DNA of 64,000 bases, taken from NCBI GenBank assembly GCA_963784135.1, contig CAWAQG010000002.1:81013-145012 (forward strand), read 5' to 3'. The first letter of the stretch is position 1, and each line of letters begins with the position of its first letter. The stretch is from JADFXI01 sp963784135 (GTDB lineage Bacteria; Nitrospirota; Thermodesulfovibrionia; Thermodesulfovibrionales; Dissulfurispiraceae). The position numbers were made by a program, and so were the translations under genes. Under the pieces are notes generated by a model, which searched no databases, was not told the DNA's origin, and saw only the letters and a list, made by a program, of their open reading frames with translations. Of the stretch, positions 41,688-50,534 are shown in pieces.

Positions 41688-41916
41688 TAAGTACGGGAGT
41701 TCGCCCGTTCAAGCTTCACGCGACAAGAAATCACTGAGGAAACTTGAGTAATAGAATCCGGAAAGTAATCTGATATTATCCCTCCTGAATCAGGAGTAAC
41801 CCATAATAAAAATTGTTACCGGGAACATATCAATAACTAATGAATCCGCTGCCCGCATTGCAGCCGTTTGAGCTTTTAAGGCTTTTATCATGACTACCAG
41901 GAGAGGTACAAAAAAG

Positions 41917-43176
41917 ATGGAAAACTATATTGCAATCTCGGAATTGAAAGAGAAGACCATTGATGAGCTTGCAGGTCTTGCCAAAGAGCTGAATGTAGAG
42001 GGCGCATCAGGGTTGAGAAAGCAGGAAATGATTTTCGCCATTCTTCAGGCACAGGCGGAAAAAGCTGGAAACGTCTACGGCTCAGGAGTGCTGGAGATAC
42101 TGCCTGACGGCTTTGGCTTTCTCCGTTCTCCGGACTACAGCTATCTGCCGAGTCCCGACGACATATATGTATCACCGTCACAGATCAGGAGATTCAGTCT
42201 GCGCACAGGTGATTATGTATCAGGCCAGATCAGGCCGCCCAAGGACAATGAGCGGTATTTCGCCCTTTTGAAGGTGGAGAGCATCAACAATGAATCGATC
42301 GAGCGTAATGTGAACCGTCCGCTCTTCGATAATCTCACCCCCTATTATCCGACTGAGAAAGTCAGTCTCGAATATGACAATGACTTCTCCATGCGAGTAA
42401 TGGACCTGACCGCCCCTATAGGCAAAGGCCAGCGAGGTCTGATAGTTGCAGCGCCGAGGACCGGTAAAACAATGCTGCTGCAGTCAATCGCAAAAGCAAT
42501 CACAACAAATCATAAAGAAATCCACCTTATTATCCTCCTCATCGACGAGCGTCCCGAGGAAGTCACCGACTGGAAAAGACAGGTGAGCGGCGCAGAGATA
42601 ATAAGTTCAACTTTTGACGAGCCGCCCCAGCGGCATTGCCAGGTATCCGAGATGGTTATCGAGCGGGCCAAGAGGCTTGTGGAAACAAAAAAAGACGTGG
42701 TCATACTCCTTGACAGTATAACAAGGCTGGCGAGGGCATATAACGCAATAACACCCACCAGCGGTAAGGTGCTGTCCGGAGGACTCGATGCCAATGCGCT
42801 GCAGAGGCCCAAGAGGTTTTTCGGCACTGCGAGGAGCATAGAGGAAGGCGGCAGTCTCACCATTCTGGCGACAGCGCTTGTCGATACGGGCAGCCGTATG
42901 GATGATGTCATTTTTGAAGAATTTAAAGGGACAGGTAATATGGAACTGCATCTCGACCGCAAGCTTGTGGACAAGAGAATATTCCCGAGCATTGATATCA
43001 ATTCATCAGGGACAAGAAAAGAAGAACTGCTCGTTGACAGGGACATCCTGAACAAGATGTGGATCCTCAGAAAGGTGCTGAACCCGTTGAGCACTGTGGA
43101 AAGCGTTGAATTCCTGCTCAGCAAGCTTAAAGGCACGAAGAGCAACAGCGAGTTCCTGGAGATGATGAACAAATAG
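41917..43176 (+). CDS. rho: Transcription termination factor Rho
   Basis: 419 aa from the ATG at 41917, which follows AGGAGAGG (an ATG at 41890 is in frame). N-terminal helical domain (AISELKEKTIDELAGLAKEL), RNA-binding cold-shock domain (GVLEILPDGFGFLRSPDYSY), then the RecA-like ATPase: Walker A APRTGKT, LIDERPEEVTDW, Walker B VVILLDSITRLARAYN, and the Q/R-loop region SGGLDANALQRPKRFFG. Hexameric RNA helicase ending untranslated transcripts. Confidence 0.97.
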   Translation: MENYIAISELKEKTIDELAGLAKELNVEGASGLRKQEMIFAILQAQAEKAGNVYGSGVLEILPDGFGFLRSPDYSYLPSPDDIYVSPSQIRRFSLRTGDYVSGQIRPPKDNERYFALLKVESINNESIERNVNRPLFDNLTPYYPTEKVSLEYDNDFSMRVMDLTAPIGKGQRGLIVAAPRTGKTMLLQSIAKAITTNHKEIHLIILLIDERPEEVTDWKRQVSGAEIISSTFDEPPQRHCQVSEMVIERAKRLVETKKDVVILLDSITRLARAYNAITPTSGKVLSGGLDANALQRPKRFFGTARSIEEGGSLTILATALVDTGSRMDDVIFEEFKGTGNMELHLDRKLVDKRIFPSIDINSSGTRKEELLVDRDILNKMWILRKVLNPLSTVESVEFLLSKLKGTKSNSEFLEMMNK

Positions 43177-43217
43177 CCGGCAGGCCTGTAAACTGAAAAT
43201 CGGTATTTGGACAACTT

Positions 43218-43610
43218 ATGCAACTGGAAGATAACGGAAAATGTTTCGTATGCGGCAAAGACAACCCCTGCGGACTTAAACTCTCCTTTACTCTCCTCGA
43301 CGGAAAAATCACCTCTGAATTTACTCCATCCGAGCTGCATCAGGGATATAAAGACATTACCCACGGAGGCATAATTACAGCGCTTCTCGACGAGGCAATG
43401 ATACAGGCAGCTTTGGCCGGGGGGGCGTCCCCCGTTACCGCGGAAATCAATGTGCGGTTCAGAAAACCTTTAATTGCAGGAGAGCAGTCGCATATAGAGG
43501 CGGAAATATTAAAAAAAGGCACGCGGCTGATCGAAGCCAGGGCACGGCTGACATCCCCTGCTACCGGAGATGTGATTGCCGAAGGGCATGCAAAACTGCT
43601 GATAAAATGA
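43218..43610 (+). CDS. Hotdog-fold thioesterase (PaaI/4HBT family)
   Basis: 130 aa. The hotdog helix motif THGGIITALLDEAMIQAAL carries the catalytic-type Asp/Glu, with VTAEINVRFRKPL following. An N-terminal CFVCGKDNPCGLKL has Cys pairs, as in a subgroup of these proteins. It hydrolyses acyl-CoA or similar thioesters; substrate unknown. Its stop overlaps the ATG of the next kinase gene. Confidence 0.9.
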   Translation: MQLEDNGKCFVCGKDNPCGLKLSFTLLDGKITSEFTPSELHQGYKDITHGGIITALLDEAMIQAALAGGASPVTAEINVRFRKPLIAGEQSHIEAEILKKGTRLIEARARLTSPATGDVIAEGHAKLLIK

Positions 43611-45649
43611 AAAGCCACATTTTTATAATCGGCACTCTTATTGCGGTGATCTCGGGACTGATAACCCTCAATGTTTTTTTTCAGCAGTCATTGCAAACAG
43701 ATACGGCTGAGCAGTTCAACAGGCAGCAGCTTTTACTTTCAAAGTCAATAACTGACCACATAAAATCATATATCCAAAACAAACAGGAGCAACTTTTTTT
43801 AATAGCTTACCTGCTGTCTGAAATTGAGCTCCGGGGCAATAATGATTTCTCGGCAATAAAAGAGAACCTGCGAATGTCGCAGAATGAAATGGTCGGCGAG
43901 AATCTCGGATTAATCAGTCCCGGAGGCAGAGTGATTTTTCTCCAGGGGGACAGGGACAGCCTGCTGTATTCCGCCCCCGATATAATTAAACAGGCCCGGG
44001 GCATGGGAGCTTTCACGACACGCCTGTTTCAGACAAGGTCTACGGTTTACATCATATCGCCGGTATACCGGCGCGACAGGCTTGCGTACCTGGCGTTCGC
44101 CGGCATCAAAATAGCCGACATCGCCAGTCATTTCGTGAGCGAGATCAAGTTGGGCGGGAGAGGATATGCGTGGATGATGGACAAGAACGGCAATCTCCTC
44201 TATCACCCGACCCAGCCCGGCATGGTGGGAAGAAATCTCTACAAGTCGGACTCCACCTGTTTTCAATGCCACGTGAGCTTTGACCTCGAGAAAAGAATCA
44301 TCGAGGGCCGGGCTGACAACTTCGGCAGGTACATCGCCCCGTCAGGAGAGGACAAGATTATCGCCTTTTCGACTGTTAACATATCCGGCCTTTCCTGGAT
44401 TGTTGCCGTATCATCGCCCTACTCCGAAGTAATCCGTACCACAAAACACAGCATGGGACTTTATTCCTACCTTATAGTATCTATCTTTGTAACGACCAGC
44501 TTCGTTTCCGCGGTGCTTATCGTCTTTAACAAAAAGAGGATCAGGGCAGAGGCGGTTGAGCGTAGGAAAGAGGAACTCGAGAATTATGCGGTGCAGCTCG
44601 AAAAAAGGGTCAACAGGCGGACAGCCGAACTCTCAAATGAAAAGGAAAAGCTGAACACAATAGTGAGCGCCATCGGCGGAGGGATAGTCCTCATCTCAAA
44701 GGACGACAAAATCCAGTGGGCAAACCAGATGATAAAGGACATGACCGGCATGGAAGTAGTCGGCAAATCCTGCGGGGAGATTTGCCGGGACCACCAACTG
44801 CCCGACATAAACACCGGCGATCGTATCGATACGGTCATTCTCCAGAACCTCTTCGGCCAAAAAGACAAATATTTTCAGATTACAACAGCGCCTGTCAAGG
44901 GTGAGGACGGCGAGTTGCACGGTTACATACGCCTTATACAGGATGTAACGGAAATAAAAAAGATGGAGGAACAGATCATACATTCTGAAAAACTCGCCTC
45001 AATAGGCAGGCTTGCTGCCGGCATCGCCCATGAAATCGGCAACCCGCTCACATCCATATTCTCATTTGTACAGATCCTCAGGGAAATGGAAGATGAAGAC
45101 GAATTCAAAAAAGAGAGTCTCGAAACGATATCATTTCATGTAAACAGGATATCCCAGATATTGAAACAGCTCTCCGGCTTCACTAAAATGCCGGGAGGGG
45201 AATCAAAACCGTGCTCCGTCAATGAAACAGTCAAAACAGCCCTGGGCCTGATCCAGTATGACAAAAAAGCAAAAGGCGTCTCCATTGTAAAGGAACTGTC
45301 GCCGGACTTGCCGGAGATTGTCACCGACGTCAACCAGTTGTCACAGGTTTTCGTCAACCTTATACTTAATGCGATTGACGCCATGCCGGATGGCGGCACA
45401 CTTACTGTAAGGAGCTTCATGAGGTACGGCATCATTGCCGTACAATTCAAGGACACCGGAAGCGGTATCCCTAAAGAGGATATCAATAAAATATTCGATC
45501 CATTTTATACCACAAAGGAAAAAGGCACCGGGTTGGGATTGGCGGTAAGTTATAATATAATCAATAAAATGAACGGAAAACTGACAGTCGAAAGCGAACC
45601 GGACAAAGGGACCACCTTTACCTTGCTGCTTCCGGCGGAGAAGTCATGA
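43607..45649 (+). CDS. Sensor histidine kinase with a CXXCH motif in its extracellular domain
   Basis: 680 aa. TM1 (residues 5-25) is followed by a Cache-like sensor of about 260 residues (RGYAWMMDKNGNLLYHPTQP). That sensor contains STCFQCHVSFDLEKR, a c-type haem attachment motif. TM2 lies near 290, with a coiled coil, a PAS domain (IGGGIVLISKDDKIQWANQM), HisKA with AAGIAHEIGNPLTSIFSF, and HATPase_c with DTGSGIPKED and GTGLGLAVSYNI. It overlaps the NtrC-type regulator gene by 4 nt. Haem would let it sense redox state, oxygen or NO. Confidence 0.93.
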   Translation: MKSHIFIIGTLIAVISGLITLNVFFQQSLQTDTAEQFNRQQLLLSKSITDHIKSYIQNKQEQLFLIAYLLSEIELRGNNDFSAIKENLRMSQNEMVGENLGLISPGGRVIFLQGDRDSLLYSAPDIIKQARGMGAFTTRLFQTRSTVYIISPVYRRDRLAYLAFAGIKIADIASHFVSEIKLGGRGYAWMMDKNGNLLYHPTQPGMVGRNLYKSDSTCFQCHVSFDLEKRIIEGRADNFGRYIAPSGEDKIIAFSTVNISGLSWIVAVSSPYSEVIRTTKHSMGLYSYLIVSIFVTTSFVSAVLIVFNKKRIRAEAVERRKEELENYAVQLEKRVNRRTAELSNEKEKLNTIVSAIGGGIVLISKDDKIQWANQMIKDMTGMEVVGKSCGEICRDHQLPDINTGDRIDTVILQNLFGQKDKYFQITTAPVKGEDGELHGYIRLIQDVTEIKKMEEQIIHSEKLASIGRLAAGIAHEIGNPLTSIFSFVQILREMEDEDEFKKESLETISFHVNRISQILKQLSGFTKMPGGESKPCSVNETVKTALGLIQYDKKAKGVSIVKELSPDLPEIVTDVNQLSQVFVNLILNAIDAMPDGGTLTVRSFMRYGIIAVQFKDTGSGIPKEDINKIFDPFYTTKEKGTGLGLAVSYNIINKMNGKLTVESEPDKGTTFTLLLPAEKS

Positions 45650-46995
45650 AACTGAAAATCCTCGTAGTAGACGACGAGCCTGATATCTGCAAGACACTGG
45701 CCTTTCTGCTTGGCCGGGAGGGCTATGCCGTCACCACGGCAGACAGCGGAGAGCAGGCCGTCGGGAAACTCATGGAAGAACATTTTGATGTGGTGCTTAC
45801 CGACCTGAAGATGGGCAAACTGGACGGCATGGGTCTGCTCGAAAAGACAAGGGACTTAACTCCGGATACTGCGGTCATCATGATGACAGCCTTTGCCTCG
45901 GTCGAGTCGGCGATTGAGGCAATGAAAAAAGGCGCTGCCGACTATATCATAAAGCCTTTCCATAATGAAGAGATCAAGCTGACCATCAAGAGAATCCTGG
46001 AGCAGAAACGGCTCGTTACCGAAAATATTGCGCTTAAACAGCAGATCAGCCAACGCATGACATGCAAGGATTTCGTTGCAAACTCGGAGCCGATGCTGAA
46101 GATATTCGAAACGCTCGAAAAAGTGATCCCCACTAAAAGCAATATCCTGATATTGGGCGAAAGCGGCACGGGGAAAGGACTTATCGCGGAAGTTATTCAT
46201 TGCAACAGCCCCCGCCGTGACAAACCGTTGATCGCGATTAACTGCTCCGCCATCCCCGAAGGATTGCTGGAATCAGAGCTTTTCGGATACAAAAAAGGGG
46301 CTTTCACCGGGGCGGTTTCCGATAAAATGGGACTTATTCCACTTGCTCACCAGGGCACGTTTTTTCTGGACGAGATCGGAGATATGCCCCTTTCTTTACA
46401 GGCAAAACTCCTTAAAGTCCTTGAGACGGGAGAAGTCTGTCCGCTCGGCGATACAAAGACGCGGGTGGTTGATATACGCATCATTTCCGCTACCAACGCT
46501 GCTATCGAGAACAAAATAGAGGAAGGCAAGTTCAGGAAGGACCTGTACTGGAGGCTCAACGTCATAGAAATAAAAGTCCCGCCGCTGCGTGAGAGAAAAG
46601 ATGATATCGAACTCCTGTGCAGGCATTTTATAGAAAAATTTGCAGGAGAACACAAAAAAAATGTCTGCGGCATTGATAATCAGTCCCTTGCCGCGCTTCT
46701 GGATTACACCTGGCCGGGCAATGTTCGTGAATTGAGCAATGTTATTGAGCGCGCCGTTGTCCTCGCGGAAGGCACGCACATAATGATCGAGAATCTTCCC
46801 GACAAACTAAAAAAGGCCGCCCCTGGTCCGGAAACCTCTCTTCTGAAGGTACATCTTGGCGATTACGAAAGAGACCTGATTTTAAAGACTTATGCAAACC
46901 ACAATAAAAATAAGGACGAAACCGCCAGAGTTCTCGGGATCGACCTGGCAACTCTTTACAGGAAATTCAAGAAATACGGCATAGAGGCGGAATGA
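45646..46995 (+). CDS. Sigma-54-dependent response regulator (NtrC/ZraR family)
   Basis: 449 aa. The receiver domain has KILVVDDEPDI with Asp in DVVLTDLKMGKLDG. The AAA+ domain has Walker A GESGTGKG, the sigma-54 loop GAFTGA, Walker B GTFFLDEIGD and LRERKDDIEL. A Fis-like helix-turn-helix closes it (KDETARVLGIDLATLYRKFK). Partner of the CXXCH sensor kinase. It differs from the regulator at 19739 in having the canonical GAFTGA. Confidence 0.95.
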   Translation: MKLKILVVDDEPDICKTLAFLLGREGYAVTTADSGEQAVGKLMEEHFDVVLTDLKMGKLDGMGLLEKTRDLTPDTAVIMMTAFASVESAIEAMKKGAADYIIKPFHNEEIKLTIKRILEQKRLVTENIALKQQISQRMTCKDFVANSEPMLKIFETLEKVIPTKSNILILGESGTGKGLIAEVIHCNSPRRDKPLIAINCSAIPEGLLESELFGYKKGAFTGAVSDKMGLIPLAHQGTFFLDEIGDMPLSLQAKLLKVLETGEVCPLGDTKTRVVDIRIISATNAAIENKIEEGKFRKDLYWRLNVIEIKVPPLRERKDDIELLCRHFIEKFAGEHKKNVCGIDNQSLAALLDYTWPGNVRELSNVIERAVVLAEGTHIMIENLPDKLKKAAPGPETSLLKVHLGDYERDLILKTYANHNKNKDETARVLGIDLATLYRKFKKYGIEAE

Positions 46996-47053
46996 AGAAG
47001 GCGCCTCTAATGAGTGAGCACAGCGAGCGATTGCCTGAAGGTATTTATATCGA

Positions 47054-47341
47054 ATGAAAAAGGCTTTTTATATAGGAGCGGTTGCAGGCGGACTACTCGG
47101 CATCGTAATATCGTTGAGCATGGATTTGCTGCTGGGCAACGCCCTCGGCGGCGGATGGAGTGAGGCGGTTGCTCACGATCTTAACAACCTTTTCAGGACA
47201 AATTTGCCGCAAACCCATGTGCTTGTTATACTGGGCGTATTCGTCGTCATCAGCATCATTGCAGCTTTCGGGTCTTTTATCGGCGGCGTCTTCAGCGTAA
47301 TGATCGCCCGCCTCTTCATAATGCTTACAAAAGAAAGGTAA
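47054..47341 (+). CDS. Small membrane protein of unknown function
   Basis: 95 aa with two or three membrane helices (FYIGAVAGGLLGIVISLSMD and VLVILGVFVVISIIAAFGSF). No family recognised. It is 58 nt downstream of the NtrC-type regulator and could be in the same transcript. Confidence 0.7.
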   Translation: MKKAFYIGAVAGGLLGIVISLSMDLLLGNALGGGWSEAVAHDLNNLFRTNLPQTHVLVILGVFVVISIIAAFGSFIGGVFSVMIARLFIMLTKER

Positions 47342-47379
47342 GAACTAAATGTAAAAGATAAAACCCGACGTTTTGGTCA

Positions 47380-47523
47380 ATGTTAGATCAAGTGTTAGTT
47401 CCAGTTGTACTCTGCGTGTTTTTGCCTGTGATAATATTTTTTATTGCTTCCTGTTATCAACATCTAAGGCATAAGAAGGGCATCAGTATACTTCTTATGG
47501 AAATTCACAAGGCAATTCCGTAA
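47380..47523 (+). CDS. Possible 47-aa membrane peptide
   Basis: ATG frame of 47 codons with a clear hydrophobic helix (LVPVVLCVFLPVIIFFIASC) and a basic tail (YQHLRHKKG). It fills the gap between two small genes. No ribosome site and no homologue known to me, so it is tentative. Confidence 0.3.
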   Translation: MLDQVLVPVVLCVFLPVIIFFIASCYQHLRHKKGISILLMEIHKAIP

Positions 47524-47580
47524 AATACTCATGAAGAATGAAAAGTTCAATGATGGAAATATTCGTGGAAGGAGGGTGTC

Positions 47581-48042
47581 GTGAGTGATTTGGTCAAACT
47601 CATTCTCCCCGGACTTCTGACGCTTGCAACTGCTGTGCTCGCAGCCTTTATGTCGGCACATTGGGCTGTTCAACGAGCATATAGAGAGAAATGGTGGGAG
47701 AGAAAGGAACGCGCCTATGCTGAGATTATCGACGCGCTTCATGACCTTCTTCGCTATTCTGAACTTACTGCGCAAAAATACCTCACTGGAAGAGAGCACT
47801 CAAAAGAGAAGGAATTCGAGAATAAATACACGGAAGCCTATTGGAATATTCAGAAGGTTACCGATGTCGGTGCGTTCACAATTTCAGAAGAGGCGTGCCA
47901 AATTCTGCGCGATCTTCGCAACAGACCAAAATTGGAATGGGATGAAAACCCACCGTGGGAAATCTACGAAGCAGATAGCAGGCACTATCGGAATGCACTT
48001 GCTGGTATTCGCGAGTGTGCCAGAAAAGAACTCAAAGTATAA
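47581..48042 (+). CDS. Unknown protein with N-terminal membrane helix
   Basis: 153 aa. The membrane anchor (LILPGLLTLATAVLAAFMSA) is followed by a charged helical cytoplasmic domain. GTG start 4 nt after GGAAGGAGGG. No family recognised. Its base composition and neighbours suggest an accessory stretch running on to the toxin-antitoxin genes. Confidence 0.65.
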   Translation: MSDLVKLILPGLLTLATAVLAAFMSAHWAVQRAYREKWWERKERAYAEIIDALHDLLRYSELTAQKYLTGREHSKEKEFENKYTEAYWNIQKVTDVGAFTISEEACQILRDLRNRPKLEWDENPPWEIYEADSRHYRNALAGIRECARKELKV

Positions 48043-48192
48043 TTCGAAACAGGCGCTTCGGTTAGATCAACTTGCGGCAATTACATCATAATAGGCAGTC
48101 ACTGTCTGCTTTTTCACTTGTCGTAATTTTTAGGAGGACGCTAACGGTGATCCCTTGTTATTTGGGGTGAAAACTGATAATCTTTCACTAAA

Positions 48193-48381
48193 ATGAAAAA
48201 GTATCTGCCCTACATAAAGAACGCTATTATAGTCTTTGCCATCTTTGTTTTATCGGTGTTTATCATTGATAAAGTTTTCGATGTCAGCAATTACGTTGCA
48301 GGGGACATACTTGGCCCGGTATCTTTAACAGTGCTGATTGTTTTTTTATATACGAAGGTGGCAAAGAAATTCAATCTGTGA
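48193..48381 (+). CDS. Small two-helix membrane protein
   Basis: 62 aa, two membrane helices (AIIVFAIFVLSVFIIDKVF and LGPVSLTVLIVFLYTKVA). No family recognised; no strong ribosome site. The 268 bp between this gene and the antitoxin hold no convincing gene. Confidence 0.5.
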   Translation: MKKYLPYIKNAIIVFAIFVLSVFIIDKVFDVSNYVAGDILGPVSLTVLIVFLYTKVAKKFNL

Positions 48382-48594
48382 GATTTTGACACATTTCCCC
48401 CGAACTCCGCAGTCAATCCATTTTGCAACTAATGAGTAGTAGTCAGGGTGGAGCTTTTAACCAGCGGACCATCTCAGCTTTGCGTATTTCCAGAAATACT
48501 CGACAAGAGTTATGAACTGTTTCTATATTACCCAGTTCATTTAATTTGTACCCCTCTATCTTTTGGTTCAACGAATAATTAACGAATAATTAAC

Positions 48595-48635
48595 TTGCCT
48601 TTTACTACTTTTAATACTATCATTAAACATAGTAT
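48595..48635 (+). promoter_or_regulatory. Promoter and operator of the toxin-antitoxin operon
   Basis: TTGCCT (48595-48600), 17-bp spacer, TATCAT (48618-48623). The -10 lies inside the inverted repeat ATACTAT..ATAGTAT (48614-48635), a likely binding site for the antitoxin. A direct repeat of ACGAATAATTA lies just upstream (48571-48593). Confidence 0.55.
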
Positions 48636-48649
48636 AGGAGGTAATACAA

Positions 48650-48931
48650 ATGGTAAAAATTCCGAACATTGTTCCTATCACCGATCTCCGTCAGGACGCA
48701 ACTGAAATCGTAAAACGTGTGACCAAGTCGCATGAGCCCTTCGTCATTACTCAACGGGGGCGGGCCGCTGCCGTAATGGTCAGCGTAGAGGACTACGAGC
48801 ATTCCCGGCATGAACTTGAACTATTACGTCTCCTTGTCCGCGGGGAAAAAGAAATCAAAAAATGCAAAGGCTATGACCTTGACACAGTTCTATCAGATGC
48901 CGATGAATTATTAAAAGAACTGCAGAAATGA
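48650..48931 (+). CDS. Type II antitoxin, Phd/YefM family
   Basis: 93 aa. The N-terminal Phd/YefM fold (NIVPITDLRQDATEIVKRVT, EPFVITQRGRAAAVMVSVED) binds DNA; the C-terminal acidic helix wraps the toxin. GGAGG lies 8 nt before the ATG. It overlaps the toxin gene by 4 nt. Confidence 0.94.
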   Translation: MVKIPNIVPITDLRQDATEIVKRVTKSHEPFVITQRGRAAAVMVSVEDYEHSRHELELLRLLVRGEKEIKKCKGYDLDTVLSDADELLKELQK

Positions 48932-49230
48932 AGGTCCGGTTCACCCCGTCGGCACGCGATCAGTTTCTTTCAGCGATCACATACCTCTACCGTGACAGTC
49001 CAACTGCCGCAATTGCATTTCGACATAAAGCTGAAAAAACCTTATCGAGGCTTCGCAAATTTCCACGTTCAGGAAGAATATTACCAGAATTTCCTGACCT
49101 TCCCTTTCGGGAAATACTTGTCCCGCCTTATCGGTTCTTTTATCGCATAAAAGAGAACATGGGCTGGATCGTGTCCGTGTGGCACAGCACTCAACTACCG
49201 AAAGATCCAAATGACACCGAGAGCGTCTAA
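48928..49230 (+). CDS. Type II toxin, RelE/ParE family
   Basis: 100 aa. ParE-like fold: VRFTPSARDQFLSAITYLYR, LRKFPRSGRILPEFPD, REILVPPYRFFYRIKE and the terminal VSVWHSTQ. ParE members poison gyrase, RelE members cut mRNA; the WHSTQ end and FRHKAEKTL helix lean towards ParE. ATG overlaps the antitoxin TGA. Confidence 0.93.
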   Translation: MKVRFTPSARDQFLSAITYLYRDSPTAAIAFRHKAEKTLSRLRKFPRSGRILPEFPDLPFREILVPPYRFFYRIKENMGWIVSVWHSTQLPKDPNDTESV

Positions 49231-49282
49231 CCAGTTGTTCAACACCGCCGCTGAGAAACTCACGAGTTAAATCATCATTTTT

Positions 49283-49768
49283 TTATAATTTAATTTCTTG
49301 CTTCTCTTTTAATAAACATACAGCCTGGGCCGCAATCCCCTCTCCCCTGCCGATAAACCCCATGCCCTCGTTAGTCTTTGCCTTAATATTGATAGTGGAA
49401 GAAGGAATTCCTGCGCTTGCAAAGACTGCTTTCATTGAATCAATAAATGGGGCCAGCTTCGGTCTTTCAGCAAGGACGACGGTATCCACCCATGCAATCT
49501 CGTAGCCGCTGGAATGCACAAGCTCCAGGATATGTTGCAAGAGCCGCACGCTTGAGGCGTCTTTCCATTGATCTTCAGTATCGGGGAAGTGTTTTCCTAT
49601 GTCACCGGCGCCGAGCGCGCCGATAAGCGCATCAATAACCGCGTGACAGAGGACATCGCCGTCTGAATGTCCGAGCAGACCTTTTTCAAAAGGGACGTCC
49701 ACGCCGCCGATAATCAGGCGTCTGCCGGCAACGAGCCGGTGCGAATCATATCCGGTGCCTATGCGCAT
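49283..49768 (-). CDS. ispF: 2-C-methyl-D-erythritol 2,4-cyclodiphosphate synthase
   Basis: 161 aa, MEP pathway of isoprenoid synthesis. Motifs: GTGYDSHRLVAGRRLIIGGV (zinc ligands Asp, His), GHSDGDVLCHAVIDALIGA, and NIKAKTNEGMGFIGRGEGIA. Overlaps ispD by 10 nt. Confidence 0.97.
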   Translation of the reverse strand: MRIGTGYDSHRLVAGRRLIIGGVDVPFEKGLLGHSDGDVLCHAVIDALIGALGAGDIGKHFPDTEDQWKDASSVRLLQHILELVHSSGYEIAWVDTVVLAERPKLAPFIDSMKAVFASAGIPSSTINIKAKTNEGMGFIGRGEGIAAQAVCLLKEKQEIKL

Positions 49769-50496
49769 GATTTTGACCCGCGCCGATACAGGGTCTCGGC
49801 AATATTGACATCTTCCTGGGTAGTAATCTTTAAATTCAAATATGAGCCCCGGATGATCCTGACGCGTCCCCCGTAATGCTCGATCAGGGCGGCATCGTCA
49901 GTTGCATAGAACCCTTCGGCATGCGCCTTACCGTGTGCCTCCCTTATCTTCGCGTAATGAAACGTCTGGGGCGTCTGGACCGCCCACAGTACATTACGGT
50001 CCAGGGTCCTTCGGACGATGAGCCCGTCTTCCGGCCCTTTGCCCTGCACCTCTTTGATTGTGTCCTTCACTGGAACACCCGCAACAATACCGTCAAAACC
50101 ATCCAGCTCCGATATGCTGTTCTTAATCAGCAAAGCGTCCACCAGCGGTCTTGCGCCGTCATGAATTACAACAATCGAGGTCTCTTTATCAAGCGCCCTG
50201 AGCCCGTTATAAACGGAATCCTGCCGCTCCCTGCCGCCCGGAACAATGCTCCTGACTTTGGCGATTTTGTAACGTTCCACCAGATCGGCAGCCGCCTTTA
50301 GGTCCTCTTCCTTGACTACAGGAATTATCTCTCCAATCTCATCAACGGACTGGAGCGCCTGGAGCGCCCAGACAACAAGCGGTTTGCCCATAAACTCATA
50401 CAACGACTTGTTTTCTCCGGGCCCGAAACGCCTGCCGAGTCCTGCGGCAGGTACAATCGCAGCAATTTTGTCCACGCGCAGCATATTTTTCGCCAT
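49759..50496 (-). CDS. ispD: 2-C-methyl-D-erythritol 4-phosphate cytidylyltransferase
   Basis: 245 aa, MEP pathway. CTP-binding start AAIVPAAGLGRRFGPGENKS, then GGRERQDSVYNGLRAL, VVIHDGARPLV, VPVKDTIKEV and TPQTFHYAKIREAH. It could start at the ATG or a few residues later (MLRVDK). Upstream partner of ispF. Confidence 0.97.
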   Translation of the reverse strand: MAKNMLRVDKIAAIVPAAGLGRRFGPGENKSLYEFMGKPLVVWALQALQSVDEIGEIIPVVKEEDLKAAADLVERYKIAKVRSIVPGGRERQDSVYNGLRALDKETSIVVIHDGARPLVDALLIKNSISELDGFDGIVAGVPVKDTIKEVQGKGPEDGLIVRRTLDRNVLWAVQTPQTFHYAKIREAHGKAHAEGFYATDDAALIEHYGGRVRIIRGSYLNLKITTQEDVNIAETLYRRGSKSCA

Positions 50497-50534
50497 TTAA
50501 GCCCGACCAACAGTAGGTGCTTTAAGCACGCTCT

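Noticed and set aside
48426..48575. Minus-strand open frame of about 48 codons before the antitoxin gene
   Set aside because: No start with ribosome site, no recognisable domain, and it overlaps the toxin-antitoxin promoter region; at most a remnant.
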